64,000 nt of DNA, taken from SB21 sp964415295. Its GTDB lineage: Bacteria; CLD3; SB21. The notes below the pieces were generated by a model, which did not search any database, had not been told where the DNA came from, and saw nothing but the letters and a program-made list of their open reading frames with translations. The first letter of the stretch is position 1. Each line of letters starts with the position of its first letter. The stretch covers positions 1-64,000 of the forward strand of contig CAYPYN010000008.1 of assembly GCA_964415295.1 (NCBI GenBank), written 5' to 3'. This document shows positions 43,741 to 52,070 of this stretch, in pieces. The translations under genes and the position numbers were made by a program.

Positions 43741-44685
43741 TCAACTGATGCCTTGCAATAGTTTTCGTTTGGATTCGGTCAATACGCCTTTTTGTCTTAG
43801 CTCTTCGGTGTAGGCCTGCAGAAGAAGCGGATTGGATTCTTTGATGCTCACGGCCACGATAAGATCAACAAGGTCGTGGATGGCTTCCAGTGTTACAAAT
43901 TTACCGCCTGTTTTTTCGGCGAGAAATTGAAAGTTACTTATGGTCTCGGCCACATTATTGCACAAGACCGTGTAGATCTTTACATGCTTTTCGATCAATT
44001 TGTTGGTTTCGATGCGGTAATCCCTTCCGCTCAGACATTCTTCAAAGCTGTCCATGACCCCGTGCGCTGGTTTATCACCGATCAGTATGATCGCTTTTCC
44101 TTTAGTGCCTTCCGACCAATTCAGTTGATTGGCCTCATACAGCGCGCATTCCACAGCTTCCGCACCGCCGCCGCCCGCTCCCGGCATGATCTCCGGCGAC
44201 CGCAAAAAAGCGGTGATCTCCTCTTCCTTGTCGGAAAAAGGCAGGGTTTTTGTCACGTAAGGGCCTTGTTCATGGTCCTTGTATACAATAACGGAGATGC
44301 GTGCATCCGGTACGCGTTTTCTTATCTCGCGGATCACCAACTGTACATGCGTCTGCACTTCCGAAAGGTACACATCCATACTTCCCGTCGTGTCAAACAT
44401 AAAAACCACTTCCAGCGGGGTTGTTTTCCGCGCTTTGTCGATAAGAGGTTTCGACAGCGCTTTGTGCTCGGCGATCTTTTTGAGCAAAGCCTCTTTTTGT
44501 TTTTGTACTATTTCACCGCTCATGAATAGTCTTTCGGGACAGCCGATGTATGAAAAGGGACCGGAGATGAGTAAAAGAATATAGGGCAAATTGTGCGTTA
44601 AGACAAACAAAAAATTGAACAAAACCAAAAAAACGCACAGCGGCAGGAAAGCCATTCTGCGTATTGCGGCGCAGAGGTATTTCAT
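43741..44685 (-). CDS. von Willebrand factor A domain protein
   Basis: A 314-residue protein with two hydrophobic segments near the N-terminus (about 11-29 and 34-47) and a VWA domain (about 90-290) whose metal-binding MIDAS motif reads FMFDTTGSMD (Asp98, Thr100, Ser102). VWA domains bind other proteins through a divalent metal. The start is uncertain: the ATG at 44523 (MSGEIVQKQ) would give a soluble protein of 260 residues; the longer form is kept because the extra part looks like real membrane helices. It is divergent from the TPR gene across 18 bases and adjoins the diguanylate cyclase gene. Confidence 0.75.
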   Translation of the reverse strand: MKYLCAAIRRMAFLPLCVFLVLFNFLFVLTHNLPYILLLISGPFSYIGCPERLFMSGEIVQKQKEALLKKIAEHKALSKPLIDKARKTTPLEVVFMFDTTGSMDVYLSEVQTHVQLVIREIRKRVPDARISVIVYKDHEQGPYVTKTLPFSDKEEEITAFLRSPEIMPGAGGGGAEAVECALYEANQLNWSEGTKGKAIILIGDKPAHGVMDSFEECLSGRDYRIETNKLIEKHVKIYTVLCNNVAETISNFQFLAEKTGGKFVTLEAIHDLVDLIVAVSIKESNPLLLQAYTEELRQKGVLTESKRKLLQGIS

Positions 44686-44703
44686 TTATATTTTAGCCAT
44701 ACT

Positions 44704-46032
44704 ATGAATGAATTTTCAGGAAATCCATGGCGGCCGGACGGAGATCGGATCGGAGAAGGTCTCCGGACAGAATCGCCCGTTACCGTAACTGATTTTCTTG
44801 AGAGCGGGCGGGAAGCGCAGGAACGCAAAGATCACGTGAAGGCCGTTGAATGCTTCCGAAAAGCTCTGGAAATCGAGCCGGCCAACCTCGGGGCCTGGTT
44901 TTACCTTGGTTACAGTCTGATGGATCTGAAAAAATACGAAGAGGCGGCCGAGGCTTTCTTGAAGGCGGTTGAGATAGAACAACAGGGCACGTATTACAGA
45001 CCATACAGCTGCTACAATATCGGTCTTTGTTATTTTAATCTTGTCCGCGATGATGAGGCGCTGGGTTGGTTCGAACAGGCGATTGCGCTCAAACCTGATT
45101 ATGTGCCGGCGATCAATTACGTGGGCTTGTTGCATTATTTGCGAAAAGAATACGGTGCGGCAACCGGATATTTCAATCGTTGCCTTCGGTACGATCCTAA
45201 ATACGTTTATGCCCACTACAACCTCGGACGATGCTACTACTATCAGTACAAAGACGATACGGCATTGGAGCATTTTATGAAGGTGCTTGAAATTGACCCC
45301 GGCCATGTTGAAGCCAATAATTACGCCGGATTGGTCTATCTGAATAAAAAACTCTATCCGACGGCCATCGGCTATCTTCATAAAGCATTCACGCTCGATC
45401 CCCAGTTTTCCGCTCCTGCTTATAACCTGGGCATCCTGCATTATGAACAGAAGCAGTACCCCCAGGCGCTGGAGTATTTTCAAAAAACCCTGCAGATCGA
45501 TCCCAGCCACGCCGATGCATGCAATTACATAGGACTGGTATACCACGACCAGAAAATATGGGAACAGGCCATTACCTTCTATCACAAAACGCTGGAGATC
45601 CGTCCGGATTATAAGTTCGCCCTATACAATCTCGGGCTTGTTTATTACCATAAGCAGGAGTACCGGCGATCCATCGAATTTTATGAAAAGTGTCTTGTGG
45701 TCGATCCGACATACGTATCGTGCCAGTATAACCTGGGTCTCGCGTACTACCACAACCAAAATTCGGATATGGCCTTAAGGCATTTTGAGGAAGCGGTTCG
45801 GCTGAAACACGACCATCACAATGCGCATTACTACTGCGGATTGATCTACCACGCCATGGGCCTGGAAGAAAAGGCCATGCGGGTAGTTGACGAATTGAAA
45901 AAAATTGATTATCCTACGGCGAAAGATCTTTACAAAGAGATGACCGGACAGGAACTCGTATCGGCCAGCGCACCGGCGCCCGGCGATACGCCGAGGGACG
46001 AACGTTTCGGTCCGAGCCACAGAGACCACTAG
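44704..46032 (+). CDS. tetratricopeptide repeat protein
   Basis: A 442-residue protein made of about eleven TPR units between residues 28 and 410, each near 34 residues with phrases such as AWFYLGYSLMDLKKYEEAAEAF, YNLGRCYYY and ALEYFQKTLQIDPSHADACNYIGLVY. There is no signal peptide or membrane segment. TPR arrays serve as docking platforms; the partner is unknown. It lies back to back with the VWA gene and just before a Fur-family regulator, with which it may be co-transcribed. Confidence 0.88.
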   Translation: MNEFSGNPWRPDGDRIGEGLRTESPVTVTDFLESGREAQERKDHVKAVECFRKALEIEPANLGAWFYLGYSLMDLKKYEEAAEAFLKAVEIEQQGTYYRPYSCYNIGLCYFNLVRDDEALGWFEQAIALKPDYVPAINYVGLLHYLRKEYGAATGYFNRCLRYDPKYVYAHYNLGRCYYYQYKDDTALEHFMKVLEIDPGHVEANNYAGLVYLNKKLYPTAIGYLHKAFTLDPQFSAPAYNLGILHYEQKQYPQALEYFQKTLQIDPSHADACNYIGLVYHDQKIWEQAITFYHKTLEIRPDYKFALYNLGLVYYHKQEYRRSIEFYEKCLVVDPTYVSCQYNLGLAYYHNQNSDMALRHFEEAVRLKHDHHNAHYYCGLIYHAMGLEEKAMRVVDELKKIDYPTAKDLYKEMTGQELVSASAPAPGDTPRDERFGPSHRDH

Positions 46033-46042
46033 AAAAACGCTT

Positions 46043-46537
46043 ATGGAAGAAAATAAGATCGAGGAAGTACATAAAGAACTGAGGGCCTACCTCCAAACGC
46101 AAGGACTCAAGGCCACGCCGGAGCGTTTTGCCGTGTTGGATGAGGTGTACTCGACGAATTTTCATTTTGAAGCGGACGACATTCTCATCCGGATGAAGAA
46201 GAAAAAAATGCGCGTCTCAAGGGCAACCATTTACCGGACGCTGGAGCTTTTGGAGAACAGCGGCCTCATTCGAAAAGCCAAGCTGGGGGAGACTAAGGCG
46301 TATTACGAGCATACTTACGGCCGGCATCACCACGAACATATGAAATGCACGCAATGCGGACGTGTGATCGAATTCGAATCGGAGGAGATCGAAAAACTGC
46401 AGGACGTGATCTGCCGGCAGTACCATTTCAAAATGACCAATCATATTTTGCATCTCTTTGGGATCTGTGAAGAATGTCAGCTGGCTACCGACAAAAAAGC
46501 CCGTAATAACTACGCAACCGAACTCACCGTGAAGTGA
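46043..46537 (+). CDS. Fur-family transcriptional regulator
   Basis: A 164-residue regulator with the Fur winged helix (RVSRATIYRTLELLENSGLI) and metal ligands in the C-terminal half: RHHHEHMKC, CTQCG and the late CEECQ pair for structural zinc. It may control iron uptake (Fur), zinc (Zur) or peroxide response (PerR); the sequence does not decide. It follows the TPR gene by ten bases. The stop adjoins the end of the FemAB-like gene on the other strand. Confidence 0.92.
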   Translation: MEENKIEEVHKELRAYLQTQGLKATPERFAVLDEVYSTNFHFEADDILIRMKKKKMRVSRATIYRTLELLENSGLIRKAKLGETKAYYEHTYGRHHHEHMKCTQCGRVIEFESEEIEKLQDVICRQYHFKMTNHILHLFGICEECQLATDKKARNNYATELTVK

Positions 46538-47599
46538 TCATTCTTCCAGCGAAGTTTTTATTCTTCCCGTTTTCAGAAATCGTACGGCCATTTTGAACCA
46601 CCGGGCCCCTTTTTCAAAGACCGCATGCCAGAAACGGCTGAGAATAAGTTCGTAGGTTCCGACCCACTGCGTTTCCGTTTCACAAAATCCCTTCTTAAAA
46701 CGGTATACTCCCCACAAAGGATGTCCCTCGTGAGGATGCGCAGGAATGCCCCAGAAGTCGTAGCTTTCGATCTCCTGTTTCTTTGCCCATTCGATCGCCC
46801 GCCAGTGAATGAGATGATTGGGCATGAGATTGCGATGTTCGTTGGAGGAGGCGCCGTAGAGATAGGTCATTCTTTTTCCAAACAGTGTGAGAAAGATCGC
46901 CGCGAGAGGCTGGTTATCGTAGTACGCCACAAAGATCGAACATGCGTTCTGTTCCGATAAAGTACGCCACAAATGGAGGAAATAGGATTTTTGGAGGATA
47001 AGGAACTTGTCCCTCTCGCTGGTCATCCTGAAGAGTTGGTAAAAGATCTCAACGCCTTCTTCGGAATTTTTTTGCTCTATGCGGATGCCTTTTTTTTCGG
47101 CGAGCCTGATATTATAACGCGTCTTATGGTGAAAGGACTTCAATAGCATTTCAGGATCCGGACGTATGTCCAGTATGATCGTTCCACGGGGCTGTACATT
47201 ATCTGGATTATACCGCAATCCGCAGGCTTTCAGGTCGTTTATGAATCCGGAGTCGCTTTCCGGAATTTCCGGATCGAAGCGCAAGGTGAACGCTTTTTCC
47301 TTTTTTGCGAGGTCTTTAATAGCGGTGAAGAAAAAACAGAAAGCCTCTTTATTATAATTTCGGACAATGGGACCGCGAGGAGCATAGAATATTGATCTGC
47401 CAAACAAAGGAAGCGTACGCTTGAGGAGAAGCGCTGAAAGAAGGATGTTATCCCTGTCATCGACCACGGCGGTATAGAACGGTTTCCAGGCGCCGCTCTT
47501 GACGATGCCCCATGCGTAACTCTGGAGGATCGATGAATGGGCCGACGATGCGACAAAATCGTTCCATCGGTTTTCGTCCGCTATTTGGATGAGTTTCAT
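46538..47599 (-). CDS. FemAB-like aminoacyltransferase (GNAT fold)
   Basis: A 353-residue protein of the FemAB/FemX peptidoglycan-bridge group, with SSILQSYAWGIVKSGAW, YAPRGPIVRN, FHHKTRYNIRLAEKKGI and YLYGASSNEHRNLMPNHLIHW. Classical members add amino acids from charged tRNA to lipid II, and others, often in Gram-negative bacteria, have been suggested to acylate other surface molecules. The substrate here is open. ATGA overlap with the preceding gene (47596-47599) points to coupled translation. Confidence 0.88.
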   Translation of the reverse strand: MKLIQIADENRWNDFVASSAHSSILQSYAWGIVKSGAWKPFYTAVVDDRDNILLSALLLKRTLPLFGRSIFYAPRGPIVRNYNKEAFCFFFTAIKDLAKKEKAFTLRFDPEIPESDSGFINDLKACGLRYNPDNVQPRGTIILDIRPDPEMLLKSFHHKTRYNIRLAEKKGIRIEQKNSEEGVEIFYQLFRMTSERDKFLILQKSYFLHLWRTLSEQNACSIFVAYYDNQPLAAIFLTLFGKRMTYLYGASSNEHRNLMPNHLIHWRAIEWAKKQEIESYDFWGIPAHPHEGHPLWGVYRFKKGFCETETQWVGTYELILSRFWHAVFEKGARWFKMAVRFLKTGRIKTSLEE

Positions 47600-47916
47600 G
47601 ATTCGGTCAGTGGTGTGAAAAATTCATACTTCCGTGCATTCAATCCGCCTTGAATGACATCATCCAATCGGGCAAATAATTCAGGATTCTGCCCTTCGAT
47701 CCTTTCTTTGAAACGTTCGAATGCTTCTATGCCGCCGCAGGTACCGCTCTCCATCGCCGTAAATCTCCGTCCGGGTTCCGATCCTATCGAAAATGTAAAC
47801 GACTTGTAGTCGGGATGCGATCTGTAGACGTCGGTGATCCTTGCGGCCAAAGATCGGAATTCCTCATACTTTTCCGGAATGATCTTGTAATAACAGTAGA
47901 AGTCAACGTTTTTCAT
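47596..47916 (-). CDS. small conserved-looking protein of unknown function (106 residues)
   Basis: A 106-residue soluble protein with a pattern (DFYCYYKI, FEFR-like helix, then YKSFTFSIG) suggesting a small ferredoxin-like alpha-beta fold such as a dimeric alpha-beta barrel or DUF4936-like protein; this is a guess from pattern only. It overlaps fni by 14 bases upstream and the FemAB-like gene by four bases downstream, so it belongs to the same translationally coupled group. Confidence 0.7.
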   Translation of the reverse strand: MKNVDFYCYYKIIPEKYEEFRSLAARITDVYRSHPDYKSFTFSIGSEPGRRFTAMESGTCGGIEAFERFKERIEGQNPELFARLDDVIQGGLNARKYEFFTPLTES

Positions 47917-48982
47917 GCGAGTATCCGTTTGTACGCCATTCGGCTTTCTGCAGTTTCTTAATGTTCTTCGATCCCGTAAGGAACATGACGAGCTTCAGTT
48001 CTTTTTGAATAAAATCGATCTCATGCGAAAGCCCGTGGATGCCCTTATCCATGAGAATTTGGAGAAGAGGCCGCGCCATACCGGCCAGGCCGGCGCCGAG
48101 AGCCAGGCTCTTGGCCACGTCTATACCGTCTTTGATGCCGCCGGAAGCGATAACCGTTATCCCTTTGATACAGGAAACCTCCTGAAGGCATGTTACAGTC
48201 GGCGTTCCCCAATCGCGGAATTTCTTGGCGAGCCTATTTTGATCAACGCCATCTTCCTGACCGTGTTTTCTGAACGATTCGACCGCGGACCAGGAAGTCC
48301 CGCCGGAACCGGATACGTCGATGTATTGTACGCCTTCGTCGGCCAGACGCCTGGCGCTCTGGTAGGAAATTCCGGCTCCGGTCTCTTTTACGATGATCGG
48401 TATATCCAGTTTACTGATCAGCCGCCCTATACCTTTCAGAACTCCATCAAAGTTGATGTCGCCTTCGTATTGCACCGCTTCCTGAAGCGCGTTGAGATGA
48501 ACGGCGAGAGCATCGGCACGGATATCGTCCAAGAGCTTGCGCAGACGTTTCAGGTTCAAACCCTTTACGATCTGAGCGGCGCCGATATTGCCGATGATAG
48601 GAATGGTCGGAGCGTTTTTTCGGACGATGTTATAACTTTCCAGCTGTGAGTCGTCCTCGAGCGCCTGGCGCTGACTGCCGAGACCAAGTGCCAGCTTTTT
48701 CTCCTCGCAGACCAGTGCAAGATCGCCGTTGATCCGGATCGCGCCCTCATACCCGCCGGTCATACCGGTGATCATAAGGGGAAGATGGAGCTTCTTTTTC
48801 AGAAAACGGATGGAAGTATCGACGTCTTTGAGATTGAGTTCGGGCAGGGCGTCATGAACGAATTCTATGCGTTCAAATCCGGCGGTCTTGCCGTGATAAG
48901 CCACGTCCTCGGTCAGGCAAATATCGACATGGTCTTTTTTCCGGCTGGTCGTAGAGGGTGTCTTGGATAAACCCTTTTTCAT
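47903..48982 (-). CDS. fni: type 2 isopentenyl-diphosphate delta-isomerase
   Basis: A 359-residue FMN enzyme interconverting isopentenyl and dimethylallyl diphosphate. Family blocks are RKKDHVDICL at the start, LPLMITGMTGG, LGLGSQRQAL, VKETGAGISYQSARRL, DVSGSGGTSW and ASGGIKDGIDVAKSLALGA. The start ATG overlaps the stop of the carB half-gene in TAATG, and the end overlaps the next gene, so translation is likely coupled. Type 2 isomerases are found irregularly in bacteria and do not show which isoprenoid route is used. Confidence 0.95.
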   Translation of the reverse strand: MKKGLSKTPSTTSRKKDHVDICLTEDVAYHGKTAGFERIEFVHDALPELNLKDVDTSIRFLKKKLHLPLMITGMTGGYEGAIRINGDLALVCEEKKLALGLGSQRQALEDDSQLESYNIVRKNAPTIPIIGNIGAAQIVKGLNLKRLRKLLDDIRADALAVHLNALQEAVQYEGDINFDGVLKGIGRLISKLDIPIIVKETGAGISYQSARRLADEGVQYIDVSGSGGTSWSAVESFRKHGQEDGVDQNRLAKKFRDWGTPTVTCLQEVSCIKGITVIASGGIKDGIDVAKSLALGAGLAGMARPLLQILMDKGIHGLSHEIDFIQKELKLVMFLTGSKNIKKLQKAEWRTNGYSHEKR

Positions 48983-50784
48983 TATATGGTCGTGTGAAGT
49001 TCCTGAATGCTTTTCACATCCAGTTTTTCTTCTTTGATAGCGCGAATACCTTTGACAAGACCTATGGCCCCGGCGATCGTGGTGATCATGGGGATCTTAA
49101 ACAACATGGCCGCTTCACCGATATAACGTTCGTCGAGTTTGGCAGTTTTTCCGGTGGGGGTGTTGATAACAAGATGTACCTCTTTGTTCTTGATCCGGTC
49201 GATGACATGAGGGCGGCCTTCCTGAAGCTTGAATACATGTTTCACGTCGATTCCGGAATCGAGCAGTTTTGCGCGCGTGCCGTCGGTGGCATAGATCGTA
49301 AAACCCAGTTCCGTCAGCTCTTTGGCGATCGGCGCTATCTTGGCTTTGTCGCGGTCATTGACGGTGATGAAAACGCCTCCGCTCGTGGGCATCTGCATGC
49401 CGGCGGCAATGTGCGCCTTGGCCAGAGCTTTGGGGAAATTATCCGCTATGCCCATGACCTCTCCCGTAGAACGCATTTCCGGACTGAGATACATGCGGAT
49501 GCCGGGAAATTTGGCGAATGGAAAAACCGGGTCTTTGACGGATGTGTAATGTGGAATGATCTCGTCTTTCAGCCCCAGTTCTTTCAGGGTTTTGCCGATC
49601 ATGATACGCGAGGCCATTTTTGCGAGGGGGATCCCGATCGCTTTACTGACGAAGGGGACGGTCCTTGAAGCGCGGGGATTCACTTCCAGAACAAACACAT
49701 CGGAGTTTTGAACCGCATATTGAATATTGATCAAACCGATGACATTGAGTTCTTTGGCTAATTGTACCGTGTAGGTTCTCAGTTTATCGAGCGTCTCTTT
49801 GGAAGCATCGTACGGCGGCAGTACGCAGGAACTGTCGCCCGAGTGAATGCCGGCCTCTTCGATATGCTGCATGATGCCGCCGATAAATACGTCGTTTCCG
49901 TCGCACAAAGCGTCGACGTCGAATTCCATCGCATCAACGAGGAATTTATCCACCAAAATGGGATGTTCCGGGGAAACATTGATCGCGTGCGTCATATAAC
50001 GCTCGAGCGCTTCGTCGTCGTACACGATCTCCATCGCGCGGCCGCCGAGGACATAGGAAGGGCGAACGAGGACCGGATAACCGATCTTATTGGCAATACG
50101 GTGTGCTTCTTCAAACGACGACGCCGTGCCGTATTCCGGGCATTGGATATTCAAACGGCTGAGCAGGGCGCCGAATTTTTTCCGGTCTTCGGCCGTGTCG
50201 ATATCTTCCGGAGACGTTCCGATGATCTTCACGCCGGCTTTCATCAAAGGAATGGCTAATTTGAGAGGGGTCTGGCCGCCGAACTGCACGATCACACCGT
50301 CGGGTTTCTCTACTTCGATGATATTCATCACGTCTTCAAACGTCAGCGGCTCGAAATACAACCGGTCAGACGTGTCGTAATCGGTACTGACGGTCTCGGG
50401 ATTACAATTGACCATGATCACTTCGTAGCCTTCTTCCTGCAAAGCATATACGCCATGCACGCAACAATAGTCAAATTCGATACCCTGCCCGATACGGTTG
50501 GGACCTCCGCCGAGAATGATTATCTTTTTCTTACCCGTTTCCGTACGTTCAGTTTCGGACTCGTACGTAGAATAAAAGTAAGGCGTCTCCGCCTCAAATT
50601 CTGCCGCACACGTGTCCACGGTTTTATAAACGGGAATGATTCCCATGGCTTTCCTGAGGGCGCGGACGGTGAGTTCGTCCGTCTGCCAGATATGGGCCAG
50701 CTGTTTATCGGAAAATCCCATCTGCTTAGCGCGGGTGAGAAGTTCCGGCGTAATCTTCTTCTGTAAAATTTCTAAAGACGACAA
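48982..50784 (-). CDS. carB: carbamoyl-phosphate synthetase large subunit, C-terminal half (split carB)
   Basis: A 600-residue protein matching only the second half of CarB (E. coli residues about 470-1073): the end of the oligomerisation domain (VYKTVDTCAAEFEAE), the carbamoyl-phosphate ATP-grasp half (GGGPNRIGQGIEFDYCCVH, QFGGQTPLKLA, PSYVLGGRAMEIVYD, EVNPRASRTVPFVSKA) and the allosteric MGS-like domain (about 470-600). It starts with TTG preceded at seven bases by GGGAGG, so the start is genuine, not a broken end. The N-terminal half is not in the window and must be a separate gene, as known from Aquifex and Methanocaldococcus. It makes carbamoyl phosphate for PyrB and arginine. Confidence 0.9.
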   Translation of the reverse strand: MSSLEILQKKITPELLTRAKQMGFSDKQLAHIWQTDELTVRALRKAMGIIPVYKTVDTCAAEFEAETPYFYSTYESETERTETGKKKIIILGGGPNRIGQGIEFDYCCVHGVYALQEEGYEVIMVNCNPETVSTDYDTSDRLYFEPLTFEDVMNIIEVEKPDGVIVQFGGQTPLKLAIPLMKAGVKIIGTSPEDIDTAEDRKKFGALLSRLNIQCPEYGTASSFEEAHRIANKIGYPVLVRPSYVLGGRAMEIVYDDEALERYMTHAINVSPEHPILVDKFLVDAMEFDVDALCDGNDVFIGGIMQHIEEAGIHSGDSSCVLPPYDASKETLDKLRTYTVQLAKELNVIGLINIQYAVQNSDVFVLEVNPRASRTVPFVSKAIGIPLAKMASRIMIGKTLKELGLKDEIIPHYTSVKDPVFPFAKFPGIRMYLSPEMRSTGEVMGIADNFPKALAKAHIAAGMQMPTSGGVFITVNDRDKAKIAPIAKELTELGFTIYATDGTRAKLLDSGIDVKHVFKLQEGRPHVIDRIKNKEVHLVINTPTGKTAKLDERYIGEAAMLFKIPMITTIAGAIGLVKGIRAIKEEKLDVKSIQELHTTI

Positions 50785-50893
50785 TGTGAGACCTCCCTAA
50801 TAATTGCCGCCAAACTAATCATTACCGGCCACTCTTTCAATGATAATTTTAGACGCACGGCCCGATTTCATTCCGCGCCGGCCTAAAATCCTG

Positions 50894-50922
50894 TTGCAAT
50901 TTAGCATGAAATCGATTATTAT
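50894..50922 (+). promoter_or_regulatory. candidate promoter of the nuo operon
   Basis: TTGCAA (50894-50899) and TATTAT (50917-50922) with a 17-base spacer lie about 115 bases before nuoA, in the 252-base gap between the divergent carB half-gene and nuoA. Fit to consensus is 4 of 6 and 5 of 6. No other gene was found in the gap. Confidence 0.4.
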
Positions 50923-51036
50923 TTAGGCGCTTTTGAAGAGCTAAAGGAGCCGCTCTTCCCTCGCGCATCATTATCATTTCCTTGATAGTGAAAAAGATAA
51001 CGTCACAAATCCTCAAGATCTTAGTATGAGGTTCAT

Positions 51037-51447
51037 ATGGTTCTGCATGCCGGCCTATTATTATTAATTGAAGACACGCCGATCTACGAAAATTATCTCC
51101 CGATCCTGGTTCTCATGATCGTGGCAACCCTCGTGCCGCTGGCGATCCTGGCCATCACGCACGTTTTGGGACCTAACAAGCCCAGTGAAAGAAAACTCTC
51201 CGTGTATGAGTCCGGTATGCCGCCGGTCGGGGATGCGCATCCCAAATTCTCCGTGAAATTCTATATCATCGGCATGTTATTTATTCTGTTTGACATAGAA
51301 ATCGTCTTCATGTATCCGTGGGCTGTGATTTATAAGCAATGGATTTCCACAAGCGTTTTTATCTTGATCGAAGGATTGGTGTTCATCGGCATACTTCTGG
51401 TAGGTTATATTTATGCGTGGAAAAAAGGCGCACTGGAGTGGGAGTGA
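51037..51447 (+). CDS. nuoA: NADH-quinone oxidoreductase subunit A
   Basis: A 136-residue membrane subunit of Complex I with three helices (about 20-45, 75-97, 105-127) and the family signature YESGMPPVGDAHPKFSVKFY and LFDIEIVFMYPWA, including the conserved acidic residues of the second helix. It starts the Complex I operon, which transfers electrons from NADH to quinone and pumps protons. Unusually the next gene is nuoC, not nuoB. Confidence 0.95.
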   Translation: MVLHAGLLLLIEDTPIYENYLPILVLMIVATLVPLAILAITHVLGPNKPSERKLSVYESGMPPVGDAHPKFSVKFYIIGMLFILFDIEIVFMYPWAVIYKQWISTSVFILIEGLVFIGILLVGYIYAWKKGALEWE

Positions 51448-51476
51448 TAAACCAGCAAATTTGATTGGAATAAATT

Positions 51477-51986
51477 ATGGCGCAAAAACAAGAAAATAAC
51501 CCGACGGCGGATAAATTAAAGGCCGCGTTTGGGACCGAGATTCTGAAGACCGAATCGTTCCAGAACCAGCTGACATTTATCGTCAAGCGTGAGCGCATTG
51601 CGGATATCATGAAGTTCCTCAAAGAAGAGGCGGATCTCGCTTACGATTTTCTGGTCGATCTTACGGTGGTCGATTATCTGAAGATGGAAAAAAGTCCGCG
51701 TTTTGAAGTCGTGTACCATTTGCGTTCGATGAAGCATAACCGGCGTGTGCGTATTAAGGCGCCGGTTTCCGAGAACGACTGCCGGATCGAAACGATGAGC
51801 GGATTGTGGAAAACGGCCGTCTGGATGGAACGTGAAGCGGCGGAGATGTACGGCATGACGTTTAACAATCATCCGGATCCCCGCAAACTCTTATTGCCTG
51901 ATACGTTCCAGCATTTTCCGTTACGCAAAGACTATCCGTTGCGGGGCAAGGGAGAGAGAGACGTCGTGTTGCCGGAAGGCTCTTAG
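51477..51986 (+). CDS. nuoC: NADH-quinone oxidoreductase subunit C
   Basis: A 169-residue peripheral-arm subunit (30-kDa type) recognised by FEVVYHLRSMKHNRRVRIKA, WMEREAAEMYGMTFNNHPD and the C-terminal FPLRKDYPLRGKGE. It supports the NuoB/NuoD quinone site region. It is separate from nuoD, not fused as in E. coli. The gap to nuoA is 29 bases, too small for nuoB. Confidence 0.95.
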   Translation: MAQKQENNPTADKLKAAFGTEILKTESFQNQLTFIVKRERIADIMKFLKEEADLAYDFLVDLTVVDYLKMEKSPRFEVVYHLRSMKHNRRVRIKAPVSENDCRIETMSGLWKTAVWMEREAAEMYGMTFNNHPDPRKLLLPDTFQHFPLRKDYPLRGKGERDVVLPEGS

Positions 51987-52070
51987 TAATAATACAAATT
52001 TTGGAAATTCCGAATTAAAGACCTCGGTGCGTCGGTAAGACGCGATGGCATATATGAAAGGGATGACGGC

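Noticed and set aside
44716..45585. 289-codon open frame on the minus strand
   Set aside because: Antisense of the TPR gene; repeats on the plus strand explain the open frame.
47915..48649. 244-codon open frame on the plus strand
   Set aside because: Antisense of fni, which is well conserved and coupled to its neighbours.
48982..50784. carB half as a decayed gene fragment
   Set aside because: It has its own Shine-Dalgarno sequence and start, an intact second half and a coupled downstream gene, which fits a natural split gene better.
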